Source: Malurus cyaneus samueli
Lineage: Eukaryota > Chordata > Aves > Passeriformes > Maluridae
Assembly: GCA_009741485.1 (NCBI GenBank)
Contig: CM019219.1
Location: 4,399,527-4,463,526, forward strand
DNA: 64,000 bases
Direction: 5' to 3'
Every line of letters begins with the position of its first letter. Position 1 is the first letter of the stretch. The notes below the pieces were generated by a model. It was given only the letters and a program-made list of their open reading frames with translations. It did not search any database and had not been told where the DNA came from. A program made the translations under genes and the position numbers. Positions 13,581 to 26,600 of this stretch are shown here, one piece after another.

Positions 13581-13975
13581 AAATGCAAGTTTTTAATTAC
13601 AGACACAAAAATGCAAGTTTTTAGTTACTGATACACAAATGCAAGTTTTAAATCACTGACACACAAATGCAGGTTTTTTTATTGCAAAAACACAAATGCA
13701 GGTTTTTCATCACTGACACACAAATGCAAGTTTTTAATTACAGACACAAAAATGCAAGTTTTTTAGTTACTGATACACAAATGCAAGTTTTAAATCACTG
13801 ACCCACAAATGCAGGTTTTTAATTACAGACACAAAACTGCAAGTTTTTTTAGTTACTGACACACAAACGTAAGTTTTAAATNACACAAATGCAGGTTTTT
13901 AATCACTGACACACAAATGCAGGTTTTTAATCATTGACACAAAAATTCAGGTTTTTAATTATTGACACACAAAGC
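13581..13975. repeat. 28-30-bp minisatellite, about 14 units, with an N inside
   Basis: Units follow CACAAATGCARGTTTTTAAT plus YACTGACA. Fourteen units can be counted, some with longer T runs. Units 1-3 and 6-8 are almost the same, so a higher-order period of about five units (140 bp) exists. An ambiguous base is at 13882, in the middle of unit 11. Confidence 0.95.
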
Positions 13976-16811
13976 CCCAGGGTCCCAGGGTCTCTCCTGG
14001 TGCAAACTCTGTTCTCAGGAGCAGCAGCTCCAATAAAAGCCCTTTCCCAGGATGTGCTGGTGGCCAGCAGCTGAGAGCAACAGGAGGGCCCTGAAAGTCC
14101 CTTGGGCAGGAAGGATTTGGGACCAGGCAAATTCGATTTTGGGGCTGAAACAGAAGCAGGAGCTTGGAGGAAGGGCTGATGCTCTGTCCAGAGCCTGTGT
14201 TTGGCTCTTCCTCTGCCCGAAACACGAGCCAGCATTTCCAGAGCTCTGAAAAACTCAAATAAAACTCAAATGCTGTGCCCCAGCACTCCAGCTTTTCCAT
14301 TTTCCCATCCCATCAGGGTGATTTAGGATTAGTTGTTTTACTTTTTTCCCCAACCAGCTGGAATTGGCCACTCAGCCACCCAGCCTGATGTGGTATCTAA
14401 CAATATTAATTAATGTGTCTAGTGAGGCTAATAAACAGCAAAGCTTTGTATTTTCTCTATTCTACTTTCTAATTAATTCACTGGGTTTTATAAGGAAGTG
14501 TTTTATAAGGAAACAGTCACAGGCTGCCAAGTCTTCTTCCCCTGTAAAATCCAGGCTCTGCTGCTTGTGTTGGAAATAATTTTAGCATGCTGAAGAAAAC
14601 AGAATCAGGCATAGGGGACAGAAATAAGCATTCATATTGAGAGATTAAATATATTCCAGTTTAGCCTTAGGATTCTGAACATTTCCTTTTCACCAGTGTT
14701 TCATTTCAGGAGCATACAGGCACGTGACTGGACTGATTTCACTGCTGCACTTTCTCAGAACTATTTTCTCTAAATTTCCAAGTAAGTGACCTGTGTACAA
14801 GTGGATTTCCTTTCCTTCTTCCCTACCCCATCCACAATCTCTAATGAGTCCCTGCTTTGCTGTCAGCCATCATCATAATTTATAAAAAAAATTTAAAAGT
14901 GAGGAAAAAGATTGAAATTGGTTTCAACACCTTCTGGGAATGGGTGACTCTCCATTAACATTCCTTTGGGAATGTGTGGAACAATTTATTTAAGTTTTCC
15001 ATCATTTCCTTTGCCTTCCCTGAGCTTATATATGGATTTTTTCCTTAGCAGGTATCAACCTCAATGCTGATAAAAGAGTCATGTAAATGTTGGTCTAGTT
15101 CTGGGAATTTATCCCATTTTGGGTGAGGGACTAAACATTTTAGGCCATGTTTTGGTTATTTGGGGTTTTTTTTAAAAGCTTTTACTTCCAATAAGGCTTT
15201 TGATGTGAAGAGCAAAGCAGGCACAAGGGAATGTTTCATCTAAATAAGTTCTGCAAGTAAATGTCATGTAATAAACTGATTTTATTTGGCACAAGTAAAA
15301 GATATCTATTAATATATGTATTTATTGGAGTCTGGACACCTCCTGTCCAGACTCTAGATTTTAGTCCACAGCTTCAGTCAATGCCTTAAAAAAGCTCTCA
15401 TAGAGCAAGGAAAGATTTGGACAAGATGTTAATTTGAAGCAATTTTGATCTGTGTGATTACACATTGCTGACAGGAAAGACGAGAGCACAGAACTAATGA
15501 AAGGGAAAAAAAAAACCTAAGCTGGAGAATGGGAGAGGAAACAAAGGTAAAAAATGGGTTTAAAGCACTAAGATCTATCATGCAGAGTTGAAAAGCCAGA
15601 CTGTGAAAAGCCAATTAGTGCACCAAATACGAAAAGCACCCGAATTAAACACAGAGAACATCATCAAAGGGAGCTGAGGCACAAATGTTCCCAGCTTGCA
15701 GACATAAAGACATTTCAGATGAGCACATAAGAAAATGTTTTTAAGAAGAAATGAAATGCAGTGGGAATTCAGTAAAAACAAGCCTGTAATGGGCAAATGA
15801 TAAGCTGTGAAATCAAAGTATAAAAGGCAAATTTTTAGAGTGTCTAACACTGACACTTTAAGGATGAGTTTATGGGATTCTGTGCCATAAACATCAGAAC
15901 TTAAAATGCACATTTGTTGCTTGATGCATGTTTTTATTTAATCTCTTGGAGTGTTAATGAGCCAAGAGATGGATTCCAGTATGATACCCATGTTAGAACA
16001 AAAAATAAGAACCAACATCAGCACTGATGGTTTAAATGATTCAAAAAATATCTTGACAATTGTATCTCTTATTAAGCTACTTGGATGTTCCTTGTGGTCT
16101 GAATGCACCGAGAATTGCTTTGATATAAATATCAAATTTTTAAGTATTTTTTTCTGCATTTGGAGTGGTCACCTGCTGGATTTAATTCAAATTATACCAG
16201 CCAGGGAGGGGTTTTGCTGGTCCTCTTCTTTCTGGAGAAAGAAAATTATTTAGGCAGTACAATTGCAAACAAAAGATTGCTTGAGTTTCTAGCAATTACT
16301 GACAGAAATGGGTATAAAACCCCAAATATCACAAGAAAATGTTTTGGCAAATTATTTACATTGAGATATGTGAGCCCTGAGTTAAGGAATGAGAGTGCTT
16401 CCTGCAGGCTGAATGGATGCTGTCTCTGTGTCCTGGGGTATTTCATATTTCTGGAGGCAGTCAGTGCCTCAAGATCATGTCCAGTCACCATCCAGGGTTC
16501 TTTTTGAGCTCAAATTCATATTTTAGTTCAGTCATTATGCCAAGATGATTTTCAGTGCATGTGGAAAGTGTGCTGTGGCTGTTCTTCATGTGAGGATTAT
16601 TTTCTCTCCAATAATAAATTCCCTGCAGTCAGAGGTTGGCTCTGCACTCTTTATTTACACTACACTAAATCCTGAACTGCTCTGAAACCTGAGCACTGCC
16701 TTAATCTTTGGGAAGTTTGGGGTTTTTTTTGGATGTTTCATTGCCACCAGAGAGGTTTTGCTCAGGGTTTTAGGATGAGACTGACCCGTGTCCAGGGGGA
16801 GGTGTCTGCAG

Positions 16812-16868
16812 CAGGGGGTGGAATGGAATCATCTTGAAGGTCCTTTCCAACCCAAAGCATTCCACAGC
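16812..16868 (+). mobile_element. CR1-like LINE 3' end fragment
   Basis: A GGAATGGAATCATCTTGAAG stretch then GTCCTTTCCAACCCAAAGCA is the classic CR1 3' UTR signature in sense orientation. Confidence 0.7.
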
Positions 16869-17449
16869 TCCACGAATTCACTGTTTTACTGATCTCTCCT
16901 CACTCTGACACAGCAGAATCTGTTTTTCAGTGCTGGCTCAAAGATTGCAGCACGAAATTCAATGAATGACGTGGCAAGCCTTGGGGTGTTGCCTTGCACA
17001 GCAAACCATGGGATCAGAGCACGCTGGACACTTCATCCCCAGAGAAAGCAGCTCCAGGAAGATTCCCTAAAGAAGGTAATTCTAGATCTGAGCTGAAATA
17101 ACACGGCTGCAGCTGAGTGGAGACCTCAACAAATGAGTGTTGCAGCTCAGCCTTCAAGAAAACACTTTCAAAGTCGCAGATCAACCAACTTTTTGTTAGA
17201 AATGCCAATTTTGCTACTTCCCCATCTCTGAAACCTGGAATGTTTGATTTCACAGCTCTTCGAGTGTGATTTTAAAGCTGTTGACTGAAGACTGTGTTTA
17301 AGCTCCTGCTGATATCTTTCCATTTATTCAGTGTGTAAAATTCAAACTTCCTATTTTTTTGGTGACTGGTTCTTTAACCCATTAGAGCACAGCAACCTAA
17401 CAAGCATCCTCTGGAGATCTTTGGTAATTTTCTAAAGATTTCACCTATA

Positions 17450-17488
17450 TATGTGTGTGTGTGCATGTACAAATATATATATAAAAAT
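17450..17488. repeat. TG/TA simple repeat
   Basis: Short (TG)n and (TA)n runs in intergenic DNA. Confidence 0.8.
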
Positions 17489-18587
17489 ATGTATAGACAG
17501 ACCCTCCATGCTTACAAGTATTTTTGGGGTGAAAGGTATTCTCTTTCCTCCTCAAAGTCAGTTTTGCTGACTGAATTTTCAGAAATTTTCCTAAACCGAG
17601 TACTAAATTCCCTCTATTTTCCAGAGCAAATAAAGCCCCTAGCAGATGGCCAGCCAAGGCTATTGCAGGCTGTCATTACTTCCCACACCCACTTGTCCCT
17701 CCAGATTAGGAAATATGACTGAAGAGCTGATTTTCCTCGTGTATTTTCCCCTATTTCCACTGCCAGTGAACAGATGATGCCTCGCAGTTATCCCCAGCTC
17801 TTCCCCATCACTCTGCTGCCATTCCTGGAGGTTGCTTTACTTTCCCATCTCAGAGAAGGAAAATGGAAGTTTTTAAAGAGGTGCCCCTGCTCAGAGCAAA
17901 AGGGAGTGCAGCATCTCACTGCACAAACTAAAATCTGGTTGGGGTGGAGCTTGAACAAAAATCAGATTTATGTCCAAAAATAAATGCTTGCCCCAGAGTT
18001 ATGAGTATAATGTGTACACATCCATCTGGAAGGCTCGTGCTGCAGAGAAATCATTCACAAAATACAGACATGGGTGGTTGGAACCATTGAATCAGGAATT
18101 CCTCACAAATTCCTCATTTCCAGCTCCTTCTTTGTCCCCTCTCAGGCCATGGCACCACGAGCACTTCCAGCAGTGGAGGGAAGCCCTCAGGTCCCTCAAA
18201 AGGTCCCTTTCATTTGCATTTTTTACCTCAGCTCTGATCTCTCTGGGCTTTATCACCCTCAGAGATGATGAATCATAAACAGTGAAGGACATGGCTAAAA
18301 TTCCCTTCCAAAATGCCATTTACAGGGCGAGCAATAAGGCAGAAGAAATGCTTTGTTTTTTTGCTTATCAACTGAGCAAACTCATCTGGGAAGAGTAAAG
18401 TGACAAACAAATGTGCCATTTCCCAGTGCCACGCTTAGAGTGACTTTCCAGAACAGAAAAATTTAAATTGAAAGAAAAAATTACCAAGTAATATATAATA
18501 AATAATTACAGCTCATTAGTTTTTGTTTGCTATGTCAGAAAGTGCATGGGAGAACAGCCTGGCCTGATGCTCCTCAAACCCTTTGGG

Positions 18588-18621
18588 TTAATGACATTAA
18601 TGACATTAATGACATTAATTT
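18588..18621. repeat. 10-bp tandem repeat TTAATGACAT
   Basis: Three copies with an imperfect fourth in AT-rich intergenic DNA. Confidence 0.9.
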
Positions 18622-21600
18622 CAATGGGCTAAAAATGATCCCTTGAAAGGCCTGTGTTTTACATATTTAAAGTGTGATTTTAATTCCTTCAATATCGAAA
18701 AGGTTTCTCATTTGCATGTTTTTACAGACCCAAAAGGCTCAAGAACAATGCTAACGGAGCTGCTGCTGGCTGAGTTTAGCAACAGGTACTGCAGAAGCAA
18801 TTAAAACCTTGAAGCCTTGAGCAGCTGAAAGAAAATTCTGAATTTCTTTCATGTGCAGAAGGTCACTAAAGTGAATTTGAAGCTGGTGTGATAGCCTTGG
18901 ATTGCTTCTAAGTAAGAACCTGACACAGAGTTAGTAGAGTCTGACAGGGTGCATCAAATGATTTCTGTAGAGCTTGAAACGCTCATTTCTGATTATTTTG
19001 GAAGAAAAGTGGCTCAAGAATATGGAAGTGCTTTTTCAATGTTAGATAGTGAAATAAGCTTTAATAATTTAGCCTCGTCCGTGCCATAAATACCAAGCAA
19101 CTTCCACTGTGGAATTTCTAACCCAGAAGAGGAGGCCAACGCCAGCTCAGCAGAAGATAAAAGGAGTTTGAAGAAAATGGTTTTGATCATCATAGTGGCC
19201 TTCAAAGCTCTGAGGACTCTCAAAAAGATAACATCAGCTTTTAGAAACTGTTTGACTTCAAAGAAATTGCTGTCACAGAGAACTGGAAATTGATGATCCC
19301 ATTTCTCTATCTTAGCCAAGCAGGTAGTTTAGGGCGGCTGTTGCTGTAAAGGGAGCATCACTCCATAAAATCCTAAAGTAATATTCACAGCCTCCCAGGA
19401 AGGGGGGAGAGAAAAAGTGAAATATTACCATGGCAACAGAAAAAGCCAGAATGTAGAAGACAAACCACTTTTATCCAGGCTACCCCTGATTTTGGGTCAT
19501 TCTCAGTTGGAAAAACCTTTCAGGAGGCTGAAATGAGCAGAGGTTTTTCTCTCTTTCAGTCTTGCTGACCATTCCTGGGCTCTGTCACAGTGAGTTGATG
19601 CTTTACCTGCCTTCAGGGTTTCTCATCATTATTTTTCTTTTGCCAGTTTGTTTTTCTTTTCTTGTTCCTCTTAGTCCAGCAGCTGGGAAAAAGTTAGAAG
19701 GTGATGGTGTACCCCTGATAGAAGAATGCAACAAAAAACAGTTACATGGGGGAAAAGAAGAGTGGTTTCCATTCCAGAAAGGATTTGATGGAATTTTACT
19801 GTTTGTTATTTATTCAGGGCTGCACTCTTTCTATGATTAGTGCTATACTTGGTATAAATCAGTTCTAACCTTTGTCCAACCAGTGCAAGCTGCCAATACA
19901 AAAATCAGCACAAAACAGTCGATGTGTAGATTGGAAAGAACTTGATCCTTTTCTCTTCTTCCCTCATTTAGCAGTTCTAAGTGATCCCTTCACTCAGAAA
20001 TATGAAAGATTATCTTACAGTTTTCAAAATAACTTTCAGGCCACTTGAATCAGTGTCTTAAAGCACATGAGCAAAGAGGAAGGGATCAAAACACAGGAAT
20101 TACAAAAGCTCACGCTGTTAAAGGGCTTTTTTAACTGAAACAAAGATTCTGTGAGCATCACTCTCTTTCAGAACTTTAATCAGGTCTCTGTTTAAAGTAG
20201 ATCAAAGAACAGATGTTTCCACAGTTAATAGGCAGCCTGGAACTATTCAATATCAGTCATCCCATTCTGACCAGGTCCCCTAAGAGCCCAAGAGATCGCA
20301 GCTCACTGGAGTTAAAGTCATAGTTAATCATTTTTCAAAGATCACCTACAGCAATTTTATTTATTGTCCTGTCTGGCCACTGAGCTGGCAGGAAAAAAAG
20401 CTGATCATGTTCTACACACCAGAATAGCTCAGATTTTAGCAGAGTAATGTGGAGAAAAAGGATGGTGAGTTTGGGCATAATTTTATCCCCTTTTGTACAG
20501 ACACAGATACTTTTACAGAAATGTCCCTCAGCAGATCAGATCATTGAGTGTGATGGGTTCACCCTGCCTTTGTCTGGAAGTGCCACTTTGATGTTTGAAA
20601 GTTGAGTAGTTACTCTTGCAGAACCAGTGAAACTGAAAAATGAGTTTTGTCTGAATTTCTTTTCAGAGCTGCATTTATAAAGGATCCTGAAGGTGGTGTA
20701 AAACAACCTTTTTCTTTCTCCAATACAAAGATGGCATTCAACAGTTTAGATTGTCAGTTCTGACACATACAAATGAGTTTATAATTCTATGATTCAGCTG
20801 TACTGAAAGGAAAACATCCTACTGTGCTGACTGGTGATAGTAGAAGCTGGACTTACCAGTATAAATGATTTGGGCCACAATTTTGTTTTTTTTAAACAGT
20901 TTAAGAGTTTTATTCTAATTATTTTGTTATAGTTTAATGAGGCATTTTGAATGAAGTTCAATTTTAATGTGTGTTCAGTTTGCTGTGTTAATTAGATCAT
21001 TTCCATCTACTTTATATAAATATTTTGGGTGTAATTTTATACTTTCAGGGAAAAAATATTGCAACCATTAATTCTTATGAGAAAATAGAAATATCATAAT
21101 TTCATGTTCTGTATTAAACATAAATGGAGCTGTCATGCAATATTCCATTTCTGACAAGAAACCAATAAACCAAGAGAAGAAAGAAGATAAAAAACATTTT
21201 TAAAAAATATAAATCCCAAAAAAGCTGTGATTGATGGGCTTGTAACTGAGCTAGGCCCCCTGAATAATGTTAGTTACACAATATGCCAAAAGACAGAGTT
21301 TCCAAAGGGAGTAATTTTGTGATTAGCTGTAAATTGTAATCAGGACCAAAATAGTTCCAGGAATAAATGCTGCTAAGCACAGAAATGAAGAAAATGGAAA
21401 ACCATTCTCATGTTAAACAGGACTTTGTTTTTCTTGGCATCGTATTTTGTGGCAGCTGTCCTGCCTATAAAGTATTGATTTGGGGGATTTTTTAAATTGA
21501 CAGCTGAAAAATCTTATTAAAACAAAACCCTACCTGTGCTGCTGATAATATCCCATGTCATTAAATCCAAAAGAACCTTTTAAAATCTGATTTTCTCTTC

Positions 21601-23201
21601 AGTAATTTGCCACTCACACATGAGATGTCTCAGGCAATAAAAACATCTGTCACTGTTTTGCTTTCTGGAATGTCATATTTTAACAGGGTTTTGTAACCTG
21701 TGAAGTGCTCAGAGAGGTTTCTAGGTAAACCATTCATTTCAGCAAAATGAAAACAAGAAAATAATGTCATCAATATTTGATCCTACAAAATTAATTTTGT
21801 CTCCTCACAAAACATAAGTTATCTGACAACATTAATAGAAGCAACTGAAGTATCAGAGAGAAAACTTCTGAAATTTGGTTTTCAAGACCAACATGACAGA
21901 ATAATTAACACAGGCCATCCAGGCTGGTAGAATTTCAGCCTGTAATTCTTTTTTTTGCTGCTTAGAGTTAAAACTAAAGGCAGAAAAAACTCGTCAGCAT
22001 TTGGTTTCACGTATTGCACACCAATTCCCTTACACAAGGTCAACATTGTGTGTATTGTTCTCCCATGGATTGTCTGCACTTGCTGATAATTCATTCATTT
22101 TCTGGCTCATCAACTGTTCCTTCCAGGAGATTAAATGGCCCTTGTGTCTCCTCAAGAAATATGAGAGAGCTTGATTGCGCAGGGATGACAAGAAGGATGA
22201 ATGGATTGAATTTTGACATGGCTCTTTCCTTTGCTTCTCTTATTTCTCTGCTTCTTGGGGGAAAAAAAAATCTTCTGCCAGTGCAGGAAAAGCAGGATAG
22301 ACCCATTGGGAAATTTTACTTTCCAAAAAACAACCTAGGCCAGGTGAAATTTGCCTGTGAAGGTATTTTTCTGGACAGGAGGGTGCTGCTGGCTGTGGGG
22401 GGACTGACAAGAACACGAATCTCTCCCACCTATTCCTTTTCCTCTAGAAAAACTTCTTGCTACTGGTCTTTCCTTCCCATGTCAAAGAAGAAATTTTGAT
22501 TAATTTCCACAGCTCTGTTTCCCTGTTCTCCTGAATAAAAAGATGGATGAAGACTCACCTCTGAAACATGCCTTCCCAGGAAAAGTCTGTGTGAGCATAC
22601 CCAATTTATGCTGCAAGACAAATTATTGCCTCAGAGCAAGATAGAGGTATTAACATTTTATTTGACCTCCTTTACTCCTCTATCTAACTATTTAATTCCA
22701 ATAAACATTTACATTCCCCTTTACATCTTGAATCTTAAAAGGAAGGACCTATCATGGTTATTTTCATATTCAAATAAGACTTTTGGACATTTTTGCTCTC
22801 AATTTTTTAAGCTTCATTTGCAGAGGTGTGGACTGAGGTGGCCATGCAGAGAAGGGCATGAGGTTGTCAGCAGGACTTGTCCTCCAAAAACGTCCCAAGC
22901 CAGACCCAAATCCTACTGAAGCACTGTCAAACTCCCCTTCTCTTTCAACTGACTTTCCATTTCTGATGTGATTAATCCTCATTTTATACAGCACTTCCCA
23001 CATTTGGTGCTGGGCATGAAAAACAGCTAATTAATTTCTGCTCAAGCACCCTCCAAAAGATAAAATTAAAATGAAATCTGCAGTATTTATATAATGGCCA
23101 ATACTACCCGAGCTCCTAAAAGCCATAATTCCCCTGCAGAGGGGGAAATATCAGGATTTCTCTGCCCCAGTGCAGGGCAGAGCCTGGTCTGTGTTGGAGC
23201 C

Positions 23202-23239
23202 AGGATATGTTTAAAACAACAGGATATGTTTAAAACAAC
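23202..23239. repeat. 19-bp perfect tandem duplication
   Basis: AGGATATGTTTAAAACAAC occurs twice back to back, and a partial AGGATATG follows at about 23252. Confidence 0.9.
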
Positions 23240-23470
23240 TCTATTTTTGCAGGATATGAACATACCATGGACAAACATCATCAAAATCTCTTTTTTTGCA
23301 GCAGCAGAGGGTATCTCATGGACATAATCTCTGCCTGAGTGAAAGACACTGTCATCATCTCTAAGAACAGTACTCAGAGTCAGTCTCTGGTGGGTATTAA
23401 TAACGATGCACTAATTGAATCCTGAAGCTCAATGGATTCGGGGCTGATTGTAGCATTTTATAGCTTTGGA

Positions 23471-23613
23471 TAGAATGCAAGTGGGGGTCTTGCCAAGATA
23501 AACCCAAGGTTTTGTTTGTTTTTTTTTTTTGTTGCTGGCAGNTAGAATGCAAGTGGGGGTCTTGCCAAGATAAACCCAAGGTTTTGTTTGTTTTTTTTTT
23601 TTGTTGCTGGCAG
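23471..23613. repeat. Exact 71-bp direct duplication separated by one N
   Basis: 23471-23541 and 23543-23613 are identical base for base, including a run of 12 T, with N at 23542 between them. This is most simply an unresolved contig join. Confidence 0.95.
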
Positions 23614-26600
23614 GCATTGCTGGAGCTCCTTTGTCAGAGCTGGAGTTCTGCAATAAATATCAGCACAAAGCTCAGCCCTGAGCCCAAAACTCACTGTGCT
23701 GCAGGTGAAATCCTTAACAATCTCTGCTGAAATTCCCTTACCAAAGAGAATTTCAGAAATTCCTTTTCCTCCTGAGGGAATTCTTTCTTGAAAGTCAGCA
23801 TGAAAAGGCAAAGATTGTGGAGTTCACTGTTATTTTAAAGTGCCCTCAGGAGGGCAAGAAATGAGACGTTTATTACCTTTACTTTGCAGGTTGCCACTGG
23901 CAAATGAAGTTTGCCCCTGGATAATGGGCAAGGTTGGACAGGAGCACTTTTTATTCATAGCAAACCCTTTTTAAAACATTGGCAGTGTATTTTGGAGCCA
24001 GACGTGGCCAGACACAGCACCAAAAAGCTGCAGGGGACACAAAAGGAGTTGTGCTATTGCTGTTTGCCCTCAGACATGCCATGCATGGCTTCTGTGGTTT
24101 ATCTGGCACCCAGAACAGACTCTTTTCCTCTATCCCACTGGGATTTTCTGGTCACTCTCCTGGGTACCTAAAAAGACAATTCATCCAGAGAGCTGTGCTC
24201 CTCACCCAGGCCTTTCCTGAGCAGCTCTGGAGGGAGGGGATTGCACAGCTCTGTAACAAATCCTGGCAAGTGGCGCATCCTCATTGTATTTGAAATTTGG
24301 TTCATTCCTAAAGGAGCTGCTTGCAAAGATGACAAGCCATCTGTCCCTGCTTCTGGTGTTTTCTCCGCTTTCACATCCACAAGTTTAGGTAGAAATAATG
24401 TTTTTAACTCAAAAACCTGATCTGCTCTGGAAATTGTAGATTTGTAATGATCAAAACCAGTTGAAGACAGGCAGTGGATATTTTTACATCCCCCTTTGCT
24501 GTAGGAATTTCTTCTCCATAACACTAATGGCTTGCAGGTTATTGCTGTGTTATTTATTTGCATTTAATATGGTGTATTATAACATCACCAAGTCCACATT
24601 CTGGACTTGTGCTTGTTCCAGCCAGATCCAGGATTATTTACAGGAACCATTCTGCTGCACTGGCTGCTCTGTCCCTGTGAAAATTCGATTATAATAAACG
24701 TGGGCAGTATCAAAAATCAGCGTTGCAGGATATTGCTTTGGTTAGCAAGGTGCTGCATTGGAGAGTGTCACACACACACCTGGGATGAGGAGCAGCAAAA
24801 GGAAAATACAATTTCATTTCTCTGCAGACACATCGTGTGGGCAGACTGAGCTCTCACAGCTGACTCTGGGACCAGGAAGGGAGGAATTCAGACCCGATGC
24901 AGCAGGCAAGGAAGGATTTTTGGAATGAGGTGCTTTCCTTGGGCAGGATAAGGGGATGGGAAGCTCAGCAGAGGCCCAGATCCCATCTGGAACATCCCAG
25001 GTACTGTGCCAGGTAAAGACCAGGAGCTGCTCAGCCACAGAAGGTTCCAGCTGCCTGCACAAGACAAGATTTCTGCAAAAGGTTTTTCTATTTTACCCCC
25101 AAATCCATTCTTCACATAGTTTTTCCGGCAGTTAAGGTTGTATAAACTTTCCTTTTCCTTCTCTGTCCCACCACCAGCTTCAATTTTAAACAAATTTGGT
25201 GAACTTCAAAAGGACCCCTGAAAGCACAGGATCCCTGAAGCTGTCCTTAGGGCTGTGGCTGACAGAGCACTGGTGTAAACCTCACTGAATTTATTCCTGT
25301 TTTGAAAGAGTTTATCCTTCCTAAAACTCCCAAAGTTTCACTGCTGGCCAAGCTCAAACCCACAATGTTTTTAGGCTGCAGATTTTTTTAACTTCTGCTG
25401 AACTGAGCCCTAATTGCTTTACCCTCAGCGCTTCCAGTACAACATCTGATATGATTAGCTAGGCCATTAATTACCTTGTACTTTAACTATGAACCTCCTG
25501 CTGAAATCCACGGAAAGGTCAATGCCTATCTGGAGAAAATGATACCTAACAAGGTACATTTATCAGCAAATTAGGCACAGTGTGAGTTCAGCACACACAG
25601 GCTGTCCAAAGGGTTTTTACTTCTGTGTTAATGGCACTTGAAATTTTTTTCCTAAGGATTATTTGCCTGTAGTCAACAGGAGACTGCCTGGCTAAAACCT
25701 CCTGTGGACATTAGTGCACAAAATTCCTTTATGTGTTATAACAATGAGTCAGATTAAAGAATGAAGAAGGTGTTTGTCAAGTAGGCCAGTCTGCACAGAC
25801 ACCAAACGATACCTGAGGAGCTGTTGTTGCAGACAGTAAGTCTGTTCCATGTTTTTACCTAAAATAATAAAAAGCCAGTTGTTGCCACACAAAGCTCCCA
25901 AGGAGCAGCTTGACAAACCCTTGCTTCCACATCCCCAAGCTGTCGCCTCTGCTGTGGCTGAGAAGTTGTTTGGCTCACCAGAACCAGGAGCTGACCCAGG
26001 AGAAAAAGCTTTTTTTAAAATTTCTGAACTACTTTTAACCCAAGTCCAGGTGGCCTCACAGCTGCACAGCACATCCAAGCTGGCAGCTGAGTGGTCAAAA
26101 CAGGGAAAGAGGCTTGAAGGGCGATGTTGTTGCTTAAAATATGCCAAAACACCACCTGAGTGATTGCAGAATTAATTACCAAATTCACATTAGAGTAAAA
26201 GGAGCCTGACACAAGCCCCCTGAACGCAGCACAGATGCATTTCCACCCCTCCCTTGAAGCTGCTGTGTCAGTGGTCTGCTGCAGCTGCCATTTTGAACTT
26301 AATGCCATTTTTAAAAAAGGAACCACGTCAAGGTCATACTACAAATATTTTGGGGAAACATTAAAACAACTCAAGTGTATTCCAGCTCGATACATCTTTG
26401 AGGGTTTATTACTTGTATCATTTCTCCTGGAGGAAAGGTTAGATTTGGGATCTATTATCAAAACAAAGGACAAAAGGCTGAAGAAGCTGCCCACAATCTG
26501 CACTATATTTGGCTCTTCTTTATTTCATCTTCCAGTTTATGGATAATAAAACACCTGGGTGCAGAGAGCAGTTTTGCACAGATGGTTGAGCTCAGGAGGA

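Larger units (their letters stand above)
13976..23470. other. Intergenic, no gene seen
   Basis: AT-rich. It holds one CR1 fragment (16812-16868), TG/TA repeats (17450) and the TTAATGACAT repeat (18588). No coding signal is supported. Confidence 0.65.

Noticed and set aside
22014..22499. 161-codon plus-strand open frame
   Set aside because: No similarity recognised; it lies in AT-rich intergenic sequence without promoter or polyadenylation context.
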